A stretch of DNA of 64,000 nt, taken from positions 1-64,000 of the forward strand of contig JAJSAM010000038.1 in NCBI GenBank assembly GCA_024274785.1. The letters are read 5' to 3'. The DNA comes from Planctomycetota bacterium. Its GTDB lineage: Bacteria > Planctomycetota > JAJSAM01. The position numbers and the translations under genes were made by a program. The notes under the pieces are model-generated. The model made no database searches, had not been told where the DNA came from, and saw only the letters and a program-made list of their open reading frames with translations. How positions within the stretch are numbered: the stretch's first letter is position 1; each line of letters starts with the position of its first letter. This document shows positions 24,268 to 33,648 of the stretch, piece by piece.

Positions 24268-25752
24268 ATGAATGGTGAACTGCTGAGACTGGTCGATGCC
24301 ATCCACCGGGATAAGGACATCGACAAGGAGATCCTTTTCGAAGGACTCGAGCAGGCCCTGCTCACCGCCGCCAAGAAGAAATACGGCTCGATCGACAACA
24401 TGCGGGTCCGCATCGACCGCCAGAGTGGCGAGATTCTGGCCTATGACGGCGACGAGAAGATTGAAACCATCGATCTCGGGCGGATCGCCGCACAGACGGC
24501 GAAGCAGGTCATCATCCAGAAAATCAGGGAGGCTGAAGCGGACGTCCTCTTCCTGGAGTTCGACAAGTTTCGCCACCAGCTCCGCAACGGACAGGTACAG
24601 CGCATCGAAGGCAACACCATCGTCGTCAACCTTGGAAAGACGGAGGGTTATCTCCCGCGGCACGAGCAGGTTCGCGGCGAGACCTATCGGGTCGGCGACC
24701 GGATCCGAGGGTTCGTGGTCGAGGTCAAGAAGACCCCGCAAAAGGTGAAGATCATCCTCTCGCGGTCCCACCCCGATCTCATTCGCAGGCTGTTCGAGCT
24801 CGAAGTGCCCGAGGTCGCGGACGAACTGATCACGATCCGGAAGCTGGTTCGCGAAGCCGGCTACAAGACCAAGGTGGCGGTCGAGTCCGTCGATCCCAAG
24901 GTGGACGCCATCGGCGCTTGCGTGGGCGTCCGCGGCTCTCGCATCCGGAACATCATCGACGAGATCGGCGGCGAGAAGATCGACATCATCCGGTGGAACG
25001 ACTCCCTGGAAGTCCTGCTGATGAACTCCCTGAAGCCGGCCCAGGTGGACTCCATCACGCTCTTTCCAGACGAAAACCGGGCGCTCGTGATCGTGGACGA
25101 GGATCAACTCTCCCTGGCCATCGGACGCAAGGGCCAGAACGTGCGCCTGGCCAGCAAGCTCGTCGGCTGGGACATCGATATCATGACCGAGGACGAGGCC
25201 CAGTCGCAGGGCGTCTCGTTCGAAGGGCCCGAGGTTCCGCAGGTCGAGTACATCGAGGACGATCGCGGCGATGTCACTTCCCTGGGGCCGAGCTTCCGGG
25301 GAGGTCCGGTGCGTTCTCCGCGGCGGCGAAAGGAAACCGGTGCGGGGGGCGAGGACGGGGACGAGACGGTCCCGGATGACGGCGCGGCGCTCCCCGAGGA
25401 AGCGACGGCCCCGGGTGACGGCGCGACGGTCCCCGAGGGAGATGCGGTCCCGGCTTCGGAAGCACCTTCAGCACAGTCTCCCGAAACTCCGGCCATGACC
25501 GAAGATGCCCCCGCAGACACCGGGATCCCGGTTGAACCCGAGATCCCGATGCCGGTGGAAGATCCGGCGGAAGCGGTATCCGCGGCCGAAGATCCGGCGG
25601 AAGCCGAAGACGTGCACAGCAGTACTCCCGAGCAGAAATCCGCGGCCACGGCGGTGGTCACCGAGACTCCCCCCGCGGAAATCGAAGCAGAGACGACCGA
25701 GAAGCAGGAAATCGGCGGCGATGTCGTCGATGAGGAAGAGAAGAACGCATGA
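24268..25752 (+). CDS. nusA: Transcription termination/antitermination factor NusA
   Basis: 494 residues. The N-terminal RNA-polymerase-binding domain ('ILFEGLEQALLTAAKKKYG'), an S1 domain (about 105-175, 'GQVQRIEGNTIVVNLGKTEG') and two KH domains ('ACVGVRGSRIRNIIDEIGG'; 'LSLAIGRKGQNVRLASKLVG') are in the usual order. The C-terminal about 150 residues are a low-complexity Ala/Pro/Glu-rich tail with repeated 'EDPAEA' units, replacing the acidic repeats of enteric NusA. It regulates pausing, termination and rRNA antitermination. It starts at ATG 24268 after GGGGGAG. It overlaps infB by four bases, with no ylxR between them, and no rimP precedes it. Autoregulation through the leader hairpin is plausible. 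Confidence 0.95.
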   Translation: MNGELLRLVDAIHRDKDIDKEILFEGLEQALLTAAKKKYGSIDNMRVRIDRQSGEILAYDGDEKIETIDLGRIAAQTAKQVIIQKIREAEADVLFLEFDKFRHQLRNGQVQRIEGNTIVVNLGKTEGYLPRHEQVRGETYRVGDRIRGFVVEVKKTPQKVKIILSRSHPDLIRRLFELEVPEVADELITIRKLVREAGYKTKVAVESVDPKVDAIGACVGVRGSRIRNIIDEIGGEKIDIIRWNDSLEVLLMNSLKPAQVDSITLFPDENRALVIVDEDQLSLAIGRKGQNVRLASKLVGWDIDIMTEDEAQSQGVSFEGPEVPQVEYIEDDRGDVTSLGPSFRGGPVRSPRRRKETGAGGEDGDETVPDDGAALPEEATAPGDGATVPEGDAVPASEAPSAQSPETPAMTEDAPADTGIPVEPEIPMPVEDPAEAVSAAEDPAEAEDVHSSTPEQKSAATAVVTETPPAEIEAETTEKQEIGGDVVDEEEKNA

Positions 25753-28307
25753 GGGTTTACCAGATCGCTGATGAGGCGAAGTTGTCGAACCGGGTGCTGG
25801 TGCAGCAGCTTCAGGACCGGGGTGTCGACATTTCGAGCCACATGGCCCCGCTCTCCTCCGAAGACGAGGAACTGCTGATGGCCATCGTCACCGAGTTGCG
25901 CCCGGAGCGGCCTTCCGCGCCGCCCGAGGTCAAGGCCGTGGAAGAGGCGCCCCCCCCGCCACCGGTCGAGCCGGAGCCGGTGGTCGAGGCGGTGCCCGAG
26001 CCGGTCGTCGTCGAGACGCCCGAGGAGGTCGAACCGCCTGCCGAGGTGGTGGCCGAGCCTGTGGCGGAGGCGCTCGAGACCGAGCCTGAGCCCGCAGTCG
26101 AAGCGGACACCGTGGAGCAGACGGAGCCCCCCGCGCCGGTCGCCCCCGCGGAAGTCGCAGCGCAGACGCCCCCCCCGCCGCCCGAGCCCGAAGCGGCCGG
26201 GACCGCACCGGCGCCGCCGGCGGATCGTCCGCCGGTCAGGCCCGCGGGGCGCCGGGTACGCAAGCTCCAGGAGCGCAAGCACATCGAGCAGGGCCTGCAG
26301 GATGTCGAGGAGGAGCGGAAGCCGACGGAGGTGAAGGCGAAGCCGACCACCACCCGGAAGCCCGCCGCCCAGCAGCCGCCCCGCCCGGGACCGGACCGTA
26401 CCCGCACCTACCGCTTCCACAAGCGCGGTGGGCAGCGCGGCCCGATGCGGCGCAAGTCCCGCTCTCAGCAGGAAATCGTGCGGCCTACCGGCCCGGTGGA
26501 CGTCACGCTGCCGATCTCATTGAAGGACCTTTCGCAGGCGCTCGGCGTCAAGGTCCCCGAGATCCAGAAGATCCTCATGGTGAACGGCATCCGCGCGACG
26601 ATCAATGCCCGCCTGGACCGCGACACGGTGGACATCCTGGCGATCGAGTTCGAGCGTGAAATCAACGTCAAGGAGAAGGTTGCCGCGGAGCAGGCTTTCC
26701 TGGCGGACATCGAGGAGGAGGAGGACCGCCCCGAGGATCTCGCCCCCCGCGCTCCGGTCGTGGCCATGCTCGGCCACGTCGACCACGGCAAGACGTCTCT
26801 CCTCGACCACATCCGCAAGACGGACGTGGCCGGCGACGAGGCCGGCGGCATCACGCAGCACATCTCGTCCTACAAGATCGCCCACGAGGACGGCAACATC
26901 GTCTTCATCGACCTTCCCGGTCACGAAGCCTTCACGGCCATGCGCGGCCGCGGCGCCCAGATCACGGACATCGTGATCCTCGTCATCGCCGCCGAGGACG
27001 GTGTGATGCCCCAGACCGAGGAGTGCATCAACCACGCCAAGGCCGCCGGAGTGCCGATCATCGTCGCGCTGAACAAGTGCGACAAGCCCGACGCCAACCC
27101 CGAGAAGGTGAAGCAGGTCCTGACTTCCTACGGGGTCATCTCCGAGGAGTGGGGCGGCGAAACCCAGATGGTGCGGACCTCGGCGACGACCGGCATGGGC
27201 ATTCAGGAGCTGCTCGAGGCCATCAACCTGCAGGCCGAGATGCAGGAGTACACCGCGAACTCGCACAAGAAGGGACTCGGCACCGTCCTCGAAGCCGAGA
27301 AGTCCGAGGGTCGCGGCGTCCTGGCCACGGTTCTCGTGCGCGACGGCACGCTCCGGCCGGGGGACGTGGTCCTCGCCGGCACCGGGTTCGGCCGGATCCG
27401 CGAAATCCGCAACGATCGCGGCGAGACGATCCCCATGGCCGGGCCGTCCACACCGGTGGAAATCAGCGGTCTGTCCGAAGTCCCCGAGGCCGGAGACCGC
27501 TTCTACGCGGTGGACAACCTGGCCCGAGCCAAGAAGATCGCCGAAGATCGCTGCCGTTCCGTCCGCGAGGACTCCCTCGCCGAGAAGCAGACGCTCTCCC
27601 TGGCGGACCTGTTCCGGCGCGCCGGAGAGACCGAGGTCCCGATCATCGTCAAGGCCGACACCAAGGGTTCGGTGGAGGCCATCACCAAGAAACTGCACTC
27701 CCTGGCCACGGACGAGGTCAAGATCAAGGTCCTGCACGGGGCGGTGGGCACGGTGAACGAGTCCGACGTCCAACTCGCCAGCGCATCCGAGGCGATCATC
27801 CTCGCTTTCTCCGTCAACGCCGAGGAGCGGGCCCGCAACCTGGCCCACGAGCGGGGCGTCGACATCCGCTTCTACCAGATCATCTACGAACTCCTCGACG
27901 ACGTGAAGTTCGCCATGGAATCGCACCTGGCGCCGGAACAGCGCGAGAAGATCCTCGGCCACGCCACGGTCCGTGCGGTCTTCTCCAGTTCACGGCTCGG
28001 CAAGATCGCCGGCTGCCACATCAGCGACGGAGTCATCCGGCGGAAGTCCCTGGCACGCGTCTCCCGGGATGGCAAGATCATCCACGAGCGAGGCAGAATC
28101 GAGTCCCTCCGGCGCTTCAAGGACGACGTCAAGGAGGTCCGTGAGGGCTTTGAGTGTGGCCTCAAGGTCTCCGGTTACGACAACCTGCAGGAAGGGGATG
28201 TCGTTGAAGTCTACGAGGTCGAGGAGTTCGCCCGGACCCTGGAAGACGCCGCTGCGGCCAGCGTGAAGAACAAAGACAAGGACGGCGACAGCGACGAACA
28301 GGAGTGA
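25749..28307 (+). CDS. infB: Translation initiation factor IF-2
   Basis: 852 residues. It has an N-terminal IF2_N module ('[20 protein letters not shown]'), then a Pro/Glu/Ala/Val-rich linker (about 55-165), a basic segment, a second IF2_N module, and the GTPase: G1 '[14 protein letters not shown]' near residue 342, G3 'DLPGHEAF', G4 'NKCDKPDA'. The C-terminal domains II-IV follow, with '[11 protein letters not shown]' and '[19 protein letters not shown]'. It places initiator tRNA on the 30S subunit. The start overlaps the nusA stop (ATGA), and the DUF503 gene follows one base after its stop, so the genes are cotranscribed. Confidence 0.96.
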   Translation: MRVYQIADEAKLSNRVLVQQLQDRGVDISSHMAPLSSEDEELLMAIVTELRPERPSAPPEVKAVEEAPPPPPVEPEPVVEAVPEPVVVETPEEVEPPAEVVAEPVAEALETEPEPAVEADTVEQTEPPAPVAPAEVAAQTPPPPPEPEAAGTAPAPPADRPPVRPAGRRVRKLQERKHIEQGLQDVEEERKPTEVKAKPTTTRKPAAQQPPRPGPDRTRTYRFHKRGGQRGPMRRKSRSQQEIVRPTGPVDVTLPISLKDLSQALGVKVPEIQKILMVNGIRATINARLDRDTVDILAIEFEREINVKEKVAAEQAFLADIEEEEDRPEDLAPRAPVVAMLGHVDHGKTSLLDHIRKTDVAGDEAGGITQHISSYKIAHEDGNIVFIDLPGHEAFTAMRGRGAQITDIVILVIAAEDGVMPQTEECINHAKAAGVPIIVALNKCDKPDANPEKVKQVLTSYGVISEEWGGETQMVRTSATTGMGIQELLEAINLQAEMQEYTANSHKKGLGTVLEAEKSEGRGVLATVLVRDGTLRPGDVVLAGTGFGRIREIRNDRGETIPMAGPSTPVEISGLSEVPEAGDRFYAVDNLARAKKIAEDRCRSVREDSLAEKQTLSLADLFRRAGETEVPIIVKADTKGSVEAITKKLHSLATDEVKIKVLHGAVGTVNESDVQLASASEAIILAFSVNAEERARNLAHERGVDIRFYQIIYELLDDVKFAMESHLAPEQREKILGHATVRAVFSSSRLGKIAGCHISDGVIRRKSLARVSRDGKIIHERGRIESLRRFKDDVKEVREGFECGLKVSGYDNLQEGDVVEVYEVEEFARTLEDAAAASVKNKDKDGDSDEQE

Positions 28308-28308
28308 C

Positions 28309-28587
28309 GTGCACGTAGGGGTCCTCGAAGTCAGCCTTCTGATCCGCGAGAGCCGGTCCCTGAAAGACAAGCGGCGGGTTGTGAAGAGCATCAAGGACCG
28401 GGTCCGCACCCGCTTGAACGTCTCGATCGCCGAAGTGGGAGAGCCGGACCTCAGGCAGAGGGCCGACCTGGCGGCCGTCACCGTCTCGAGTGATCGAGGC
28501 CACGCGGAGTCCGTGCTGCGGGACGTGTTGAAAATCGTCGATCGGGCGCACGCGGAGCGGTTCGAGACGCGGATCGAGTTCTACTAG
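28309..28587 (+). CDS. ylxP: YlxP/DUF503 family protein
   Basis: 92 residues starting at GTG one base after infB. The family pattern is clear: 'VGVLEVSLLIRESRSLKDKR', 'VVKSIKDRVRTRLNVSIAEVG', then 'AAVTVSSDRGHAESVLRDVL'. DUF503 proteins lie between infB and rbfA in many genomes and are thought to help ribosome biogenesis, but the exact activity is not established. Its placement here is canonical. A copy of repeat family A lies between it and rbfA. Confidence 0.88.
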   Translation: MHVGVLEVSLLIRESRSLKDKRRVVKSIKDRVRTRLNVSIAEVGEPDLRQRADLAAVTVSSDRGHAESVLRDVLKIVDRAHAERFETRIEFY

Positions 28588-28610
28588 CTGTTGGACCCCG
28601 TCCGTACTCT

Positions 28611-28718
28611 GTAGTACTGACTTTGAAAACCTTCGCGGCGCTCGCAGATTCTACATGACGCTGCCGGACTGCCGGCACGGTCGCCCGGAGGTCGACCCTC
28701 CATTGCGGCAGGGCCGCG
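28611..28718 (+). ncRNA. Leader element family A, copy 1 (upstream of rbfA)
   Basis: A 108-bp element in the 185-bp gap between ylxP and rbfA, ending 54 bases before the rbfA ATG. It aligns by eye along its length with the copies at 46765-46873 and 62306-62413 (both minus), including CGCTCGCAGATTCTAC, GACTGCCGGCACGG, CATTGCGGCAGGGCCGCG. CTGCCG can pair with CGGCAG to enclose an inner hairpin GGTCG...CGACC. All three copies have the same orientation relative to the downstream gene, which suggests a transcribed cis element. I do not recognise it as a named RNA family. Confidence 0.6.
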
Positions 28719-28772
28719 TTGTGTGGTGAAATTCCAAACAGGGCGGACACCCACCACAAACAGGACACAATC

Positions 28773-29162
28773 ATGCGTGAAGTTCGACTTGAGAAACTCA
28801 CCCAACTCGTTCACCGTCGGGCCAGCGAAGTGATAGTCTATGAGTTGAACGATCCGCGATTGGGCTTTGTGACCATTTCGCACGTGAAGCTCTCAGGGGA
28901 TCTCCGGCATGCGGTGATCTACTACTCGGTCGTGGGCACCGAGGGTGATCGCAGCAAGACCGAGCACGCGCTTGAGCATGCGCGAGGGCATGTGCAATCG
29001 GAGATCGCGAGAGCCATGCACACCAGGCTCACACCGATCATTCGCTTCGAGTACGACGAGGGCGTCGCCGGGTCCATCCGCGTGTCGCAATTGCTGGATG
29101 AGTTGCGGGAGGAACGAGGGGAGCAGGAGGAGTCGTCAGCACCGGCCACCGAAGAGGAGTAG
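28773..29162 (+). CDS. rbfA: 30S ribosome-binding factor RbfA
   Basis: 129 residues. The KH-like fold signature is visible: 'REVRLEKLTQLVHRRASEVI', 'ELNDPRLGFVTISHVKLSGD', 'RHAVIYYSVVG' and 'ALEHARGHVQSEIARAMHTR', followed by 'RFEYDEGVAGSIRVSQLLDEL'. It matures the 16S rRNA 5' end and helps cold adaptation. The C-terminal acidic tail is usual. The start is ATG 28773 (AGGAC ribosome site), not the earlier in-frame ATG at 28719. It belongs to the nusA-infB cluster but is separated by the family A element, so it may have its own regulation. Confidence 0.92.
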   Translation: MREVRLEKLTQLVHRRASEVIVYELNDPRLGFVTISHVKLSGDLRHAVIYYSVVGTEGDRSKTEHALEHARGHVQSEIARAMHTRLTPIIRFEYDEGVAGSIRVSQLLDELREERGEQEESSAPATEEE

Positions 29163-29379
29163 CGATCCGGGAGAGCGCGGCCATCGTCGCGTCCGCTTTG
29201 CTTTTCCCCTTCCATTTCACCTCGGCGAGGCGGACATCGGCTCCCCGACGCTCCCGTTCCCCGGCCCCCTCAGTCTCCGGAAGCCGCCCCCACCCCCTCT
29301 CGCCTGAACTTTTTTTCGAGAATTCGGGTGACGTTCGCCAGCGAGCCGGGTCTTCCCTAGTGCAACGGCAAGTGTGCGG

Positions 29380-29874
29380 ATGAGTCCTTCGACCGGGAAG
29401 TACCCTGAATTCGAGAGGCTCTACCGGGAGCACGGAGGCCTGGCTTACGTGATGGCGATGCGAATTCTCGGAGACCGGCAGCTGGCGGAAGACGCCACGC
29501 AGGAATCCTGGATCAGGATCGCCAGGGAACTCGATCGCGGGGTAGCTCCCCGCTTCGAGCAGAGCTTCGTGCTTGCAATCACCAGGAACGAGGCGCTTCG
29601 GATCGCGTCCCGTCGGGGACATCCTCCCCTGCGGACCGAACCTTTCGCCCCTCCCGGCCCGGACCCCATCCAGGTCCAGGAAGAGCGCAAGCGGCTTCGG
29701 CAGGCCCTTCAACGCCTGCCGGAGGACGATCAGCACCTGCTCGAAATGCAGTTCATCGACCAGGCTTCACCGAAGGACCTCAGGACGAGGTTCGGCGTAA
29801 ACTCCCGTAATGCGATCTGGAAGAGACTTCGGGCCGCAAAAGAGCGCTTGAGGAAGGCCTTCCGCCAGCCGTAG
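29380..29874 (+). CDS. ECF-type RNA polymerase sigma factor
   Basis: 164 residues. Region 2 is visible as 'FERLYREHGGLAYVMAMRIL' and 'GDRQLAEDATQESWIRIARE'. Region 4 is 'ALQRLPEDDQHLLEMQFIDQ' with a helix-turn-helix ending 'NSRNAIWKRLRAAKERLRKA'. This is the size and order of extracytoplasmic-function sigma factors. ATG 29380 is taken as the start; GTG 29374 is an alternative. It is followed 41 bases later by a protein with a zinc-binding anti-sigma motif, its likely regulator. The 217-bp gap upstream presumably holds the autoregulated promoter, though I cannot point to boxes. Confidence 0.87.
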   Translation: MSPSTGKYPEFERLYREHGGLAYVMAMRILGDRQLAEDATQESWIRIARELDRGVAPRFEQSFVLAITRNEALRIASRRGHPPLRTEPFAPPGPDPIQVQEERKRLRQALQRLPEDDQHLLEMQFIDQASPKDLRTRFGVNSRNAIWKRLRAAKERLRKAFRQP

Positions 29875-29915
29875 CGCCCCCTGTTGCACATGGGGGGCAA
29901 AACTGGTCGCGAGAC

Positions 29916-32018
29916 ATGAGCTGCTATCCCGAAGTCGTTCTGCGCAGGTTCGCCTCCGGCGAACTGGATGAGCCCGGCATGTCGGAGGTCCTCCGCCACG
30001 CGGAGACTTGCCCCCGCTGCCGTCACGCTCTGCACGTCGCGGAACGGAACGTGGCGAAACAGCTCCTTGTCCTCGCCGACCGAAAGGACTGGTTTCCCCC
30101 CCGCCCGAGGAGTCTGAAGGCACGCGTGTTTTCCGCTGTGGCCGACGATCAGGATTGTCGCACCCGCCAGGCTCTTGCCAGAAAGCGCCACTGGAGATTG
30201 GCGCAGGCTCTCGCCGCTGCCGCGGTGCTGCTCCTCATCCTGGGTGCCCGTTATCTTGGGGAACCGAGGTGGAATGGGTGTCTCGAGTCAACTCGAGGCA
30301 CCCTGCTCCTCTCCCCTTCCGGCGAGACGTTCTCCGCGATCGATCGAGTGGAGAATCTCCCGCCGGGTGGGCTGATCATGGTCCCGGCCGGTTCTGCCGC
30401 GGACCTGGTGTTCGAAGATGGCACAAGCATCGAACTGGCTGATTCCGCCCTCGCGGTGATCGGCGGCCTGAACGGCGGGCCGCGCCTTTCCGTGGCCCGG
30501 GGCATTGTCAGAATTCGCGCAACCCCCGAGGAAGGCATAGTGGTGCGGGTCGGTGACCGGGAACTTCTGGTGCAAGGCGCCTGCGACTTCGAGGTCCGGT
30601 GCACATCGCCCGCCGACGCCCTCGCATCCGCCCGGGCCTGGGCCGACCGGCCCCGATCGGGGCTCCTCGCGGGCATTCTTCCTGCGGCCGTCGCAGCGAA
30701 CGGCTCTCCCGGCACGTCCTTTTTTGTCGGGGTGCGGGCGGTCACCGGCACCGTCGCCCTGCCGGACGACAAGGTCCTCGCCACCGCCGGACAGGAACTC
30801 CGAAGCCTCGATGGGTCGGGCTGGTCTGCCGCCGTTCTTTCCATCACACCGGAAATCCTCGATTCCGAGTGCCTATCGAAGAGAGAGCTCCAGGCGATCC
30901 CCGCCCTGCTTCGCCGGGACGCGGACGCGGTCCTGTCTCTGGAAAGTGCGGCCCTGGACCATTCCGCTGCACCCTGGAAGCGAGGCCTGGCAACCTGGCT
31001 GCTCGGTGAACTCGGCGATCCGCGGGCGGTCGCCACCCTGACCCGCCTGCTTCGGACGGAGCGAAACGTACCGGTCATGGTGCGTGCCGCGGCGGTGCGC
31101 AGCCTGTCCTCTCTCGGCGCCCTCGACCCGGTGCTCGTGTCGTTGGTCGATGCGGAACCGGCGGTGGCCGAGGCCGCGATCATGAGCCTGCCCGACGGAT
31201 CCGGCGAACGCCTGAAGGCCATCGCGGCTTCGGCGGGTCATCCCGACTGGCAGCGGGCTCTCGCCGCACGCCGGGCGGACGAGATGGGCGTGAGTCCCGG
31301 CATCCCCACCCTTCTGGCTCTGCTCGAATCGAAGGACCAGGATGTCACCGCGCAGGCCCACCGGCTGGTCGATCGGATCCGATCCGAAGACGGAGACCGC
31401 ATCCTCCTCGATCTCGCCCGAAACGGCACCGACGTGGAGCGGACCCGGGCGATGAAGAGCCTGATCTGGCGCGATGGGCGGAAGGCGGTTCCCCTCGCCC
31501 TCGAAGGCGCCCGCCAGACGGCCATCCCCGGGCTGCGTGATGCATCGCTTCGCCTGCTCGCCAGAAAAGCATCCGGCCGGTTCGATGAGTTCATCGACGG
31601 CGCCCTGGACGACAGCGACGAGAAGATCCGCACCGCTGTCCTCTGGGGACTCTGGAAGATCGGGCAATTCGACGAAGCTCCGATCGAAGAGCATCGCGAC
31701 TCCCTGCGGCGGATCGCACTCGACGCCGGGGGGCGCCCCACGAGTCGCGCCATGGCCCTCTGCCTGCTCGACGAGCCTCACCTGACCCGGCAGGTCCTCG
31801 GCGCCAACCCGGATTCGAGTCTCCTGCGGGGAGTGTTGCAGTACGTGCCCCCCGAGCGGTTGCCGGTCGAGTGCATCGACCTGATCCGCCGGGCCACCCG
31901 GCATCCCCGGGCGGACATCCGGCTCAGAGCGATCCAGGCCCTGTCCATGCTGAGCCCGGCGGAAGCGATCGAACTCATCGAAGAGAAATTGAGAGATCCA
32001 TCGGACGACCCGAAGTAA
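29916..32018 (+). CDS. Transmembrane anti-sigma factor with FecR-like and HEAT-repeat domains
   Basis: 700 residues. The N-terminus has the ZAS motif His28-x3-Cys32-x2-Cys35 ('HAETCPRCRHAL'), expected to bind the sigma factor. A membrane segment follows near residues 97-115. Then comes a FecR-like domain ('STRGTLLLSPSGETFSAIDR', 'LVFEDGTSIELADSALAVIG') outside the membrane, and from about residue 310 repeated HEAT helices ('ALDHSAAPWKRGLATWLLGE', 'VMVRAAAVRSLSSLG'). ZAS-membrane-FecR is a known sensor layout. The HEAT array is an unusual addition. The frame ends at TAA 32016, yet the same frame stays open beyond and continues with HEAT repeats, so this may be the first part of a longer protein. 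Confidence 0.78.
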   Translation: MSCYPEVVLRRFASGELDEPGMSEVLRHAETCPRCRHALHVAERNVAKQLLVLADRKDWFPPRPRSLKARVFSAVADDQDCRTRQALARKRHWRLAQALAAAAVLLLILGARYLGEPRWNGCLESTRGTLLLSPSGETFSAIDRVENLPPGGLIMVPAGSAADLVFEDGTSIELADSALAVIGGLNGGPRLSVARGIVRIRATPEEGIVVRVGDRELLVQGACDFEVRCTSPADALASARAWADRPRSGLLAGILPAAVAANGSPGTSFFVGVRAVTGTVALPDDKVLATAGQELRSLDGSGWSAAVLSITPEILDSECLSKRELQAIPALLRRDADAVLSLESAALDHSAAPWKRGLATWLLGELGDPRAVATLTRLLRTERNVPVMVRAAAVRSLSSLGALDPVLVSLVDAEPAVAEAAIMSLPDGSGERLKAIAASAGHPDWQRALAARRADEMGVSPGIPTLLALLESKDQDVTAQAHRLVDRIRSEDGDRILLDLARNGTDVERTRAMKSLIWRDGRKAVPLALEGARQTAIPGLRDASLRLLARKASGRFDEFIDGALDDSDEKIRTAVLWGLWKIGQFDEAPIEEHRDSLRRIALDAGGRPTSRAMALCLLDEPHLTRQVLGANPDSSLLRGVLQYVPPERLPVECIDLIRRATRHPRADIRLRAIQALSMLSPAEAIELIEEKLRDPSDDPK

Positions 32019-32039
32019 CTCATCCTCGTCCTCACCGGA

Positions 32040-33248
32040 ATGGACTTCGGTGATCGGGGCGAGGCCCTGGAGGGGATTCTCGTCGGGCTCCTCCGCTCCC
32101 ATCCGAATGTCACGGTGAGAGTGTACGCCGCGGCACTCCTTGGACAGGCGGAGTCGCGGGAGGGGAGTCGTTCGGTCGATGCCCTGCTCTCCGTTGGCCG
32201 GAATCCCTCCACGGAGGTTGCGGTGCGCGCCGCGGCAATCGACGCCTTGCGGAATGCGCCCGTTTCGCCTCGTCTCGACCAACTGCTGAGGGGCGCACTG
32301 TTCTCCGAAGACGAATCCCTCGCGATCCCCGCGGCGAGGTTCCTCCGCGCTCGGGCCGAGGGGGACATGCGGTTCGACGTCGACTTGCTCCACTCGATGC
32401 GGTCCGACTGCGCCCGGGCCCTGGTCCTCCCGGCCTGCCCGACGGACCAGGACGATATCCGGAGCCTGCTCGCCTCTGGAGACGGGCTCGCCGCCGCGGT
32501 GGTACTCAGCGATCTGCCGGATAGCGAACTCGAGGCCTACCTCCCGCAGATCAGCGATCTGGTCCTGTCGTCGAACCCCCTCCTCCGGGCTCTGGCGCTT
32601 TGCCGGCTTCCCGAGACCGAGAGGGATCACGTCGTCCTCTCGGAGCGAATGCGAGATCCCGATCCCCTTGCGCGCCTCGCGGCCGCGGCCGCGCTGATGG
32701 CTCGCGGGATCAACCCGGAACCCGATCAGACCTTCCGGGACCTGCTGAGCGCGATACGCACGCACGACTTGCCCGCCCTGCGAAAACTGGCGACGGACCT
32801 GGCGACCGGCACCGTGCCGACCGACCTCAGACCGGCCATCATCAGCGAAATCCGGTCCCAGGTGAGCAGCACCCTGGACTCGGCGCGGCGCGAGGAGATG
32901 CTGACTCGCTTTGCGAAATCCAGAGAATCTCTACGTCGGAAGTTCGGCCGGGAGGCCAGGAAGATCATCACCGGGGACGATGTCGGCCGCGAGCAGGTGC
33001 TCGAAGCCGTTTCGACCCTCGCCTGGGCGGGAGAGCGTGCCGACATCGACACGCTCCTCGTCCTGGCGAATGGGATGAGCGCTCTTCAGAAGTCCTGTCG
33101 AGTATCGGTGGAAGCCCTGTTGGGGAGATCCAACCAGGGACTTGGGGGAGGAAAAGGCCTGGATGCCCTGACTTTCTGGTGGAAGCAGCGCTCCTACGCC
33201 TACGAAATTCCTTCACTGAGAATTCGGGCATGGTCGACACGATGGTAG
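32040..33248 (+). CDS. HEAT-repeat protein, probable continuation of the anti-sigma/HEAT gene
   Basis: 402 residues from ATG 32040, in the same reading frame as the preceding gene and only 21 bases after its TAA. It has no signal peptide or membrane segment of its own. It starts directly in a helical repeat ('LVGLLRSHPNVTVRVYAAAL') like those that end the previous protein, and HEAT helices continue ('LARLAAAAALMARG'). This is best explained as one gene of about 1,100 codons split by a stop, or as a recently divided pair. No strong ribosome site precedes ATG 32040. The role is presumably ligand or protein binding for the sensor. Confidence 0.6.
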   Translation: MDFGDRGEALEGILVGLLRSHPNVTVRVYAAALLGQAESREGSRSVDALLSVGRNPSTEVAVRAAAIDALRNAPVSPRLDQLLRGALFSEDESLAIPAARFLRARAEGDMRFDVDLLHSMRSDCARALVLPACPTDQDDIRSLLASGDGLAAAVVLSDLPDSELEAYLPQISDLVLSSNPLLRALALCRLPETERDHVVLSERMRDPDPLARLAAAAALMARGINPEPDQTFRDLLSAIRTHDLPALRKLATDLATGTVPTDLRPAIISEIRSQVSSTLDSARREEMLTRFAKSRESLRRKFGREARKIITGDDVGREQVLEAVSTLAWAGERADIDTLLVLANGMSALQKSCRVSVEALLGRSNQGLGGGKGLDALTFWWKQRSYAYEIPSLRIRAWSTRW

Positions 33249-33271
33249 GTGGTTTCAGGAGACGCTAAGAC

Positions 33272-33631
33272 ATGTTGAATTCGAGATCCGTCAGCATCGC
33301 ACTCGCGGCCGCGGCCGCGTTGGTTGGAGTGTTCTTTTTCCTGCATGCGGAAGAGCAGGTGGGCGGCAACATCCAGATCACCGTGGCGTCACCGGCGGTC
33401 AACCCGCCGGGCTTTGTCACCGGAGTCGCCGGTATCGACCCGGAGGACATGGTCGAGGTGACCGCCGAGATCGACGGTGTTGAAATCAGTGGATCCCCGG
33501 ATGTGAGGATGGAAGGGGCCGTCAATGAGTTTTCGTTCCCGGTGACCGAGGAAATGAGCGGCAAGGACGTGATCATTACCGCCACGGCGCCGGACGGCAC
33601 CCAGATTCGAACGAAGGTTCACGTCAACTAG
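33272..33631 (+). CDS. Small exported beta-rich protein
   Basis: 119 residues with a good AGGAG ribosome site. The N-terminus 'SVSIALAAAAALVGVFFFLHA' is a signal peptide or membrane anchor. The remainder alternates hydrophobic and polar residues with repeated 'VTAEIDGVEISG', 'EFSFPVTEEMSGKDVIITAT', as in an immunoglobulin-like or Big-like domain. No catalytic motif. It lies within the sigma/anti-sigma/HEAT cluster, so it is likely an envelope component of the same system. Unknown function. Confidence 0.6.
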   Translation: MLNSRSVSIALAAAAALVGVFFFLHAEEQVGGNIQITVASPAVNPPGFVTGVAGIDPEDMVEVTAEIDGVEISGSPDVRMEGAVNEFSFPVTEEMSGKDVIITATAPDGTQIRTKVHVN

Positions 33632-33648
33632 GCATCCGGGAGACGCTC

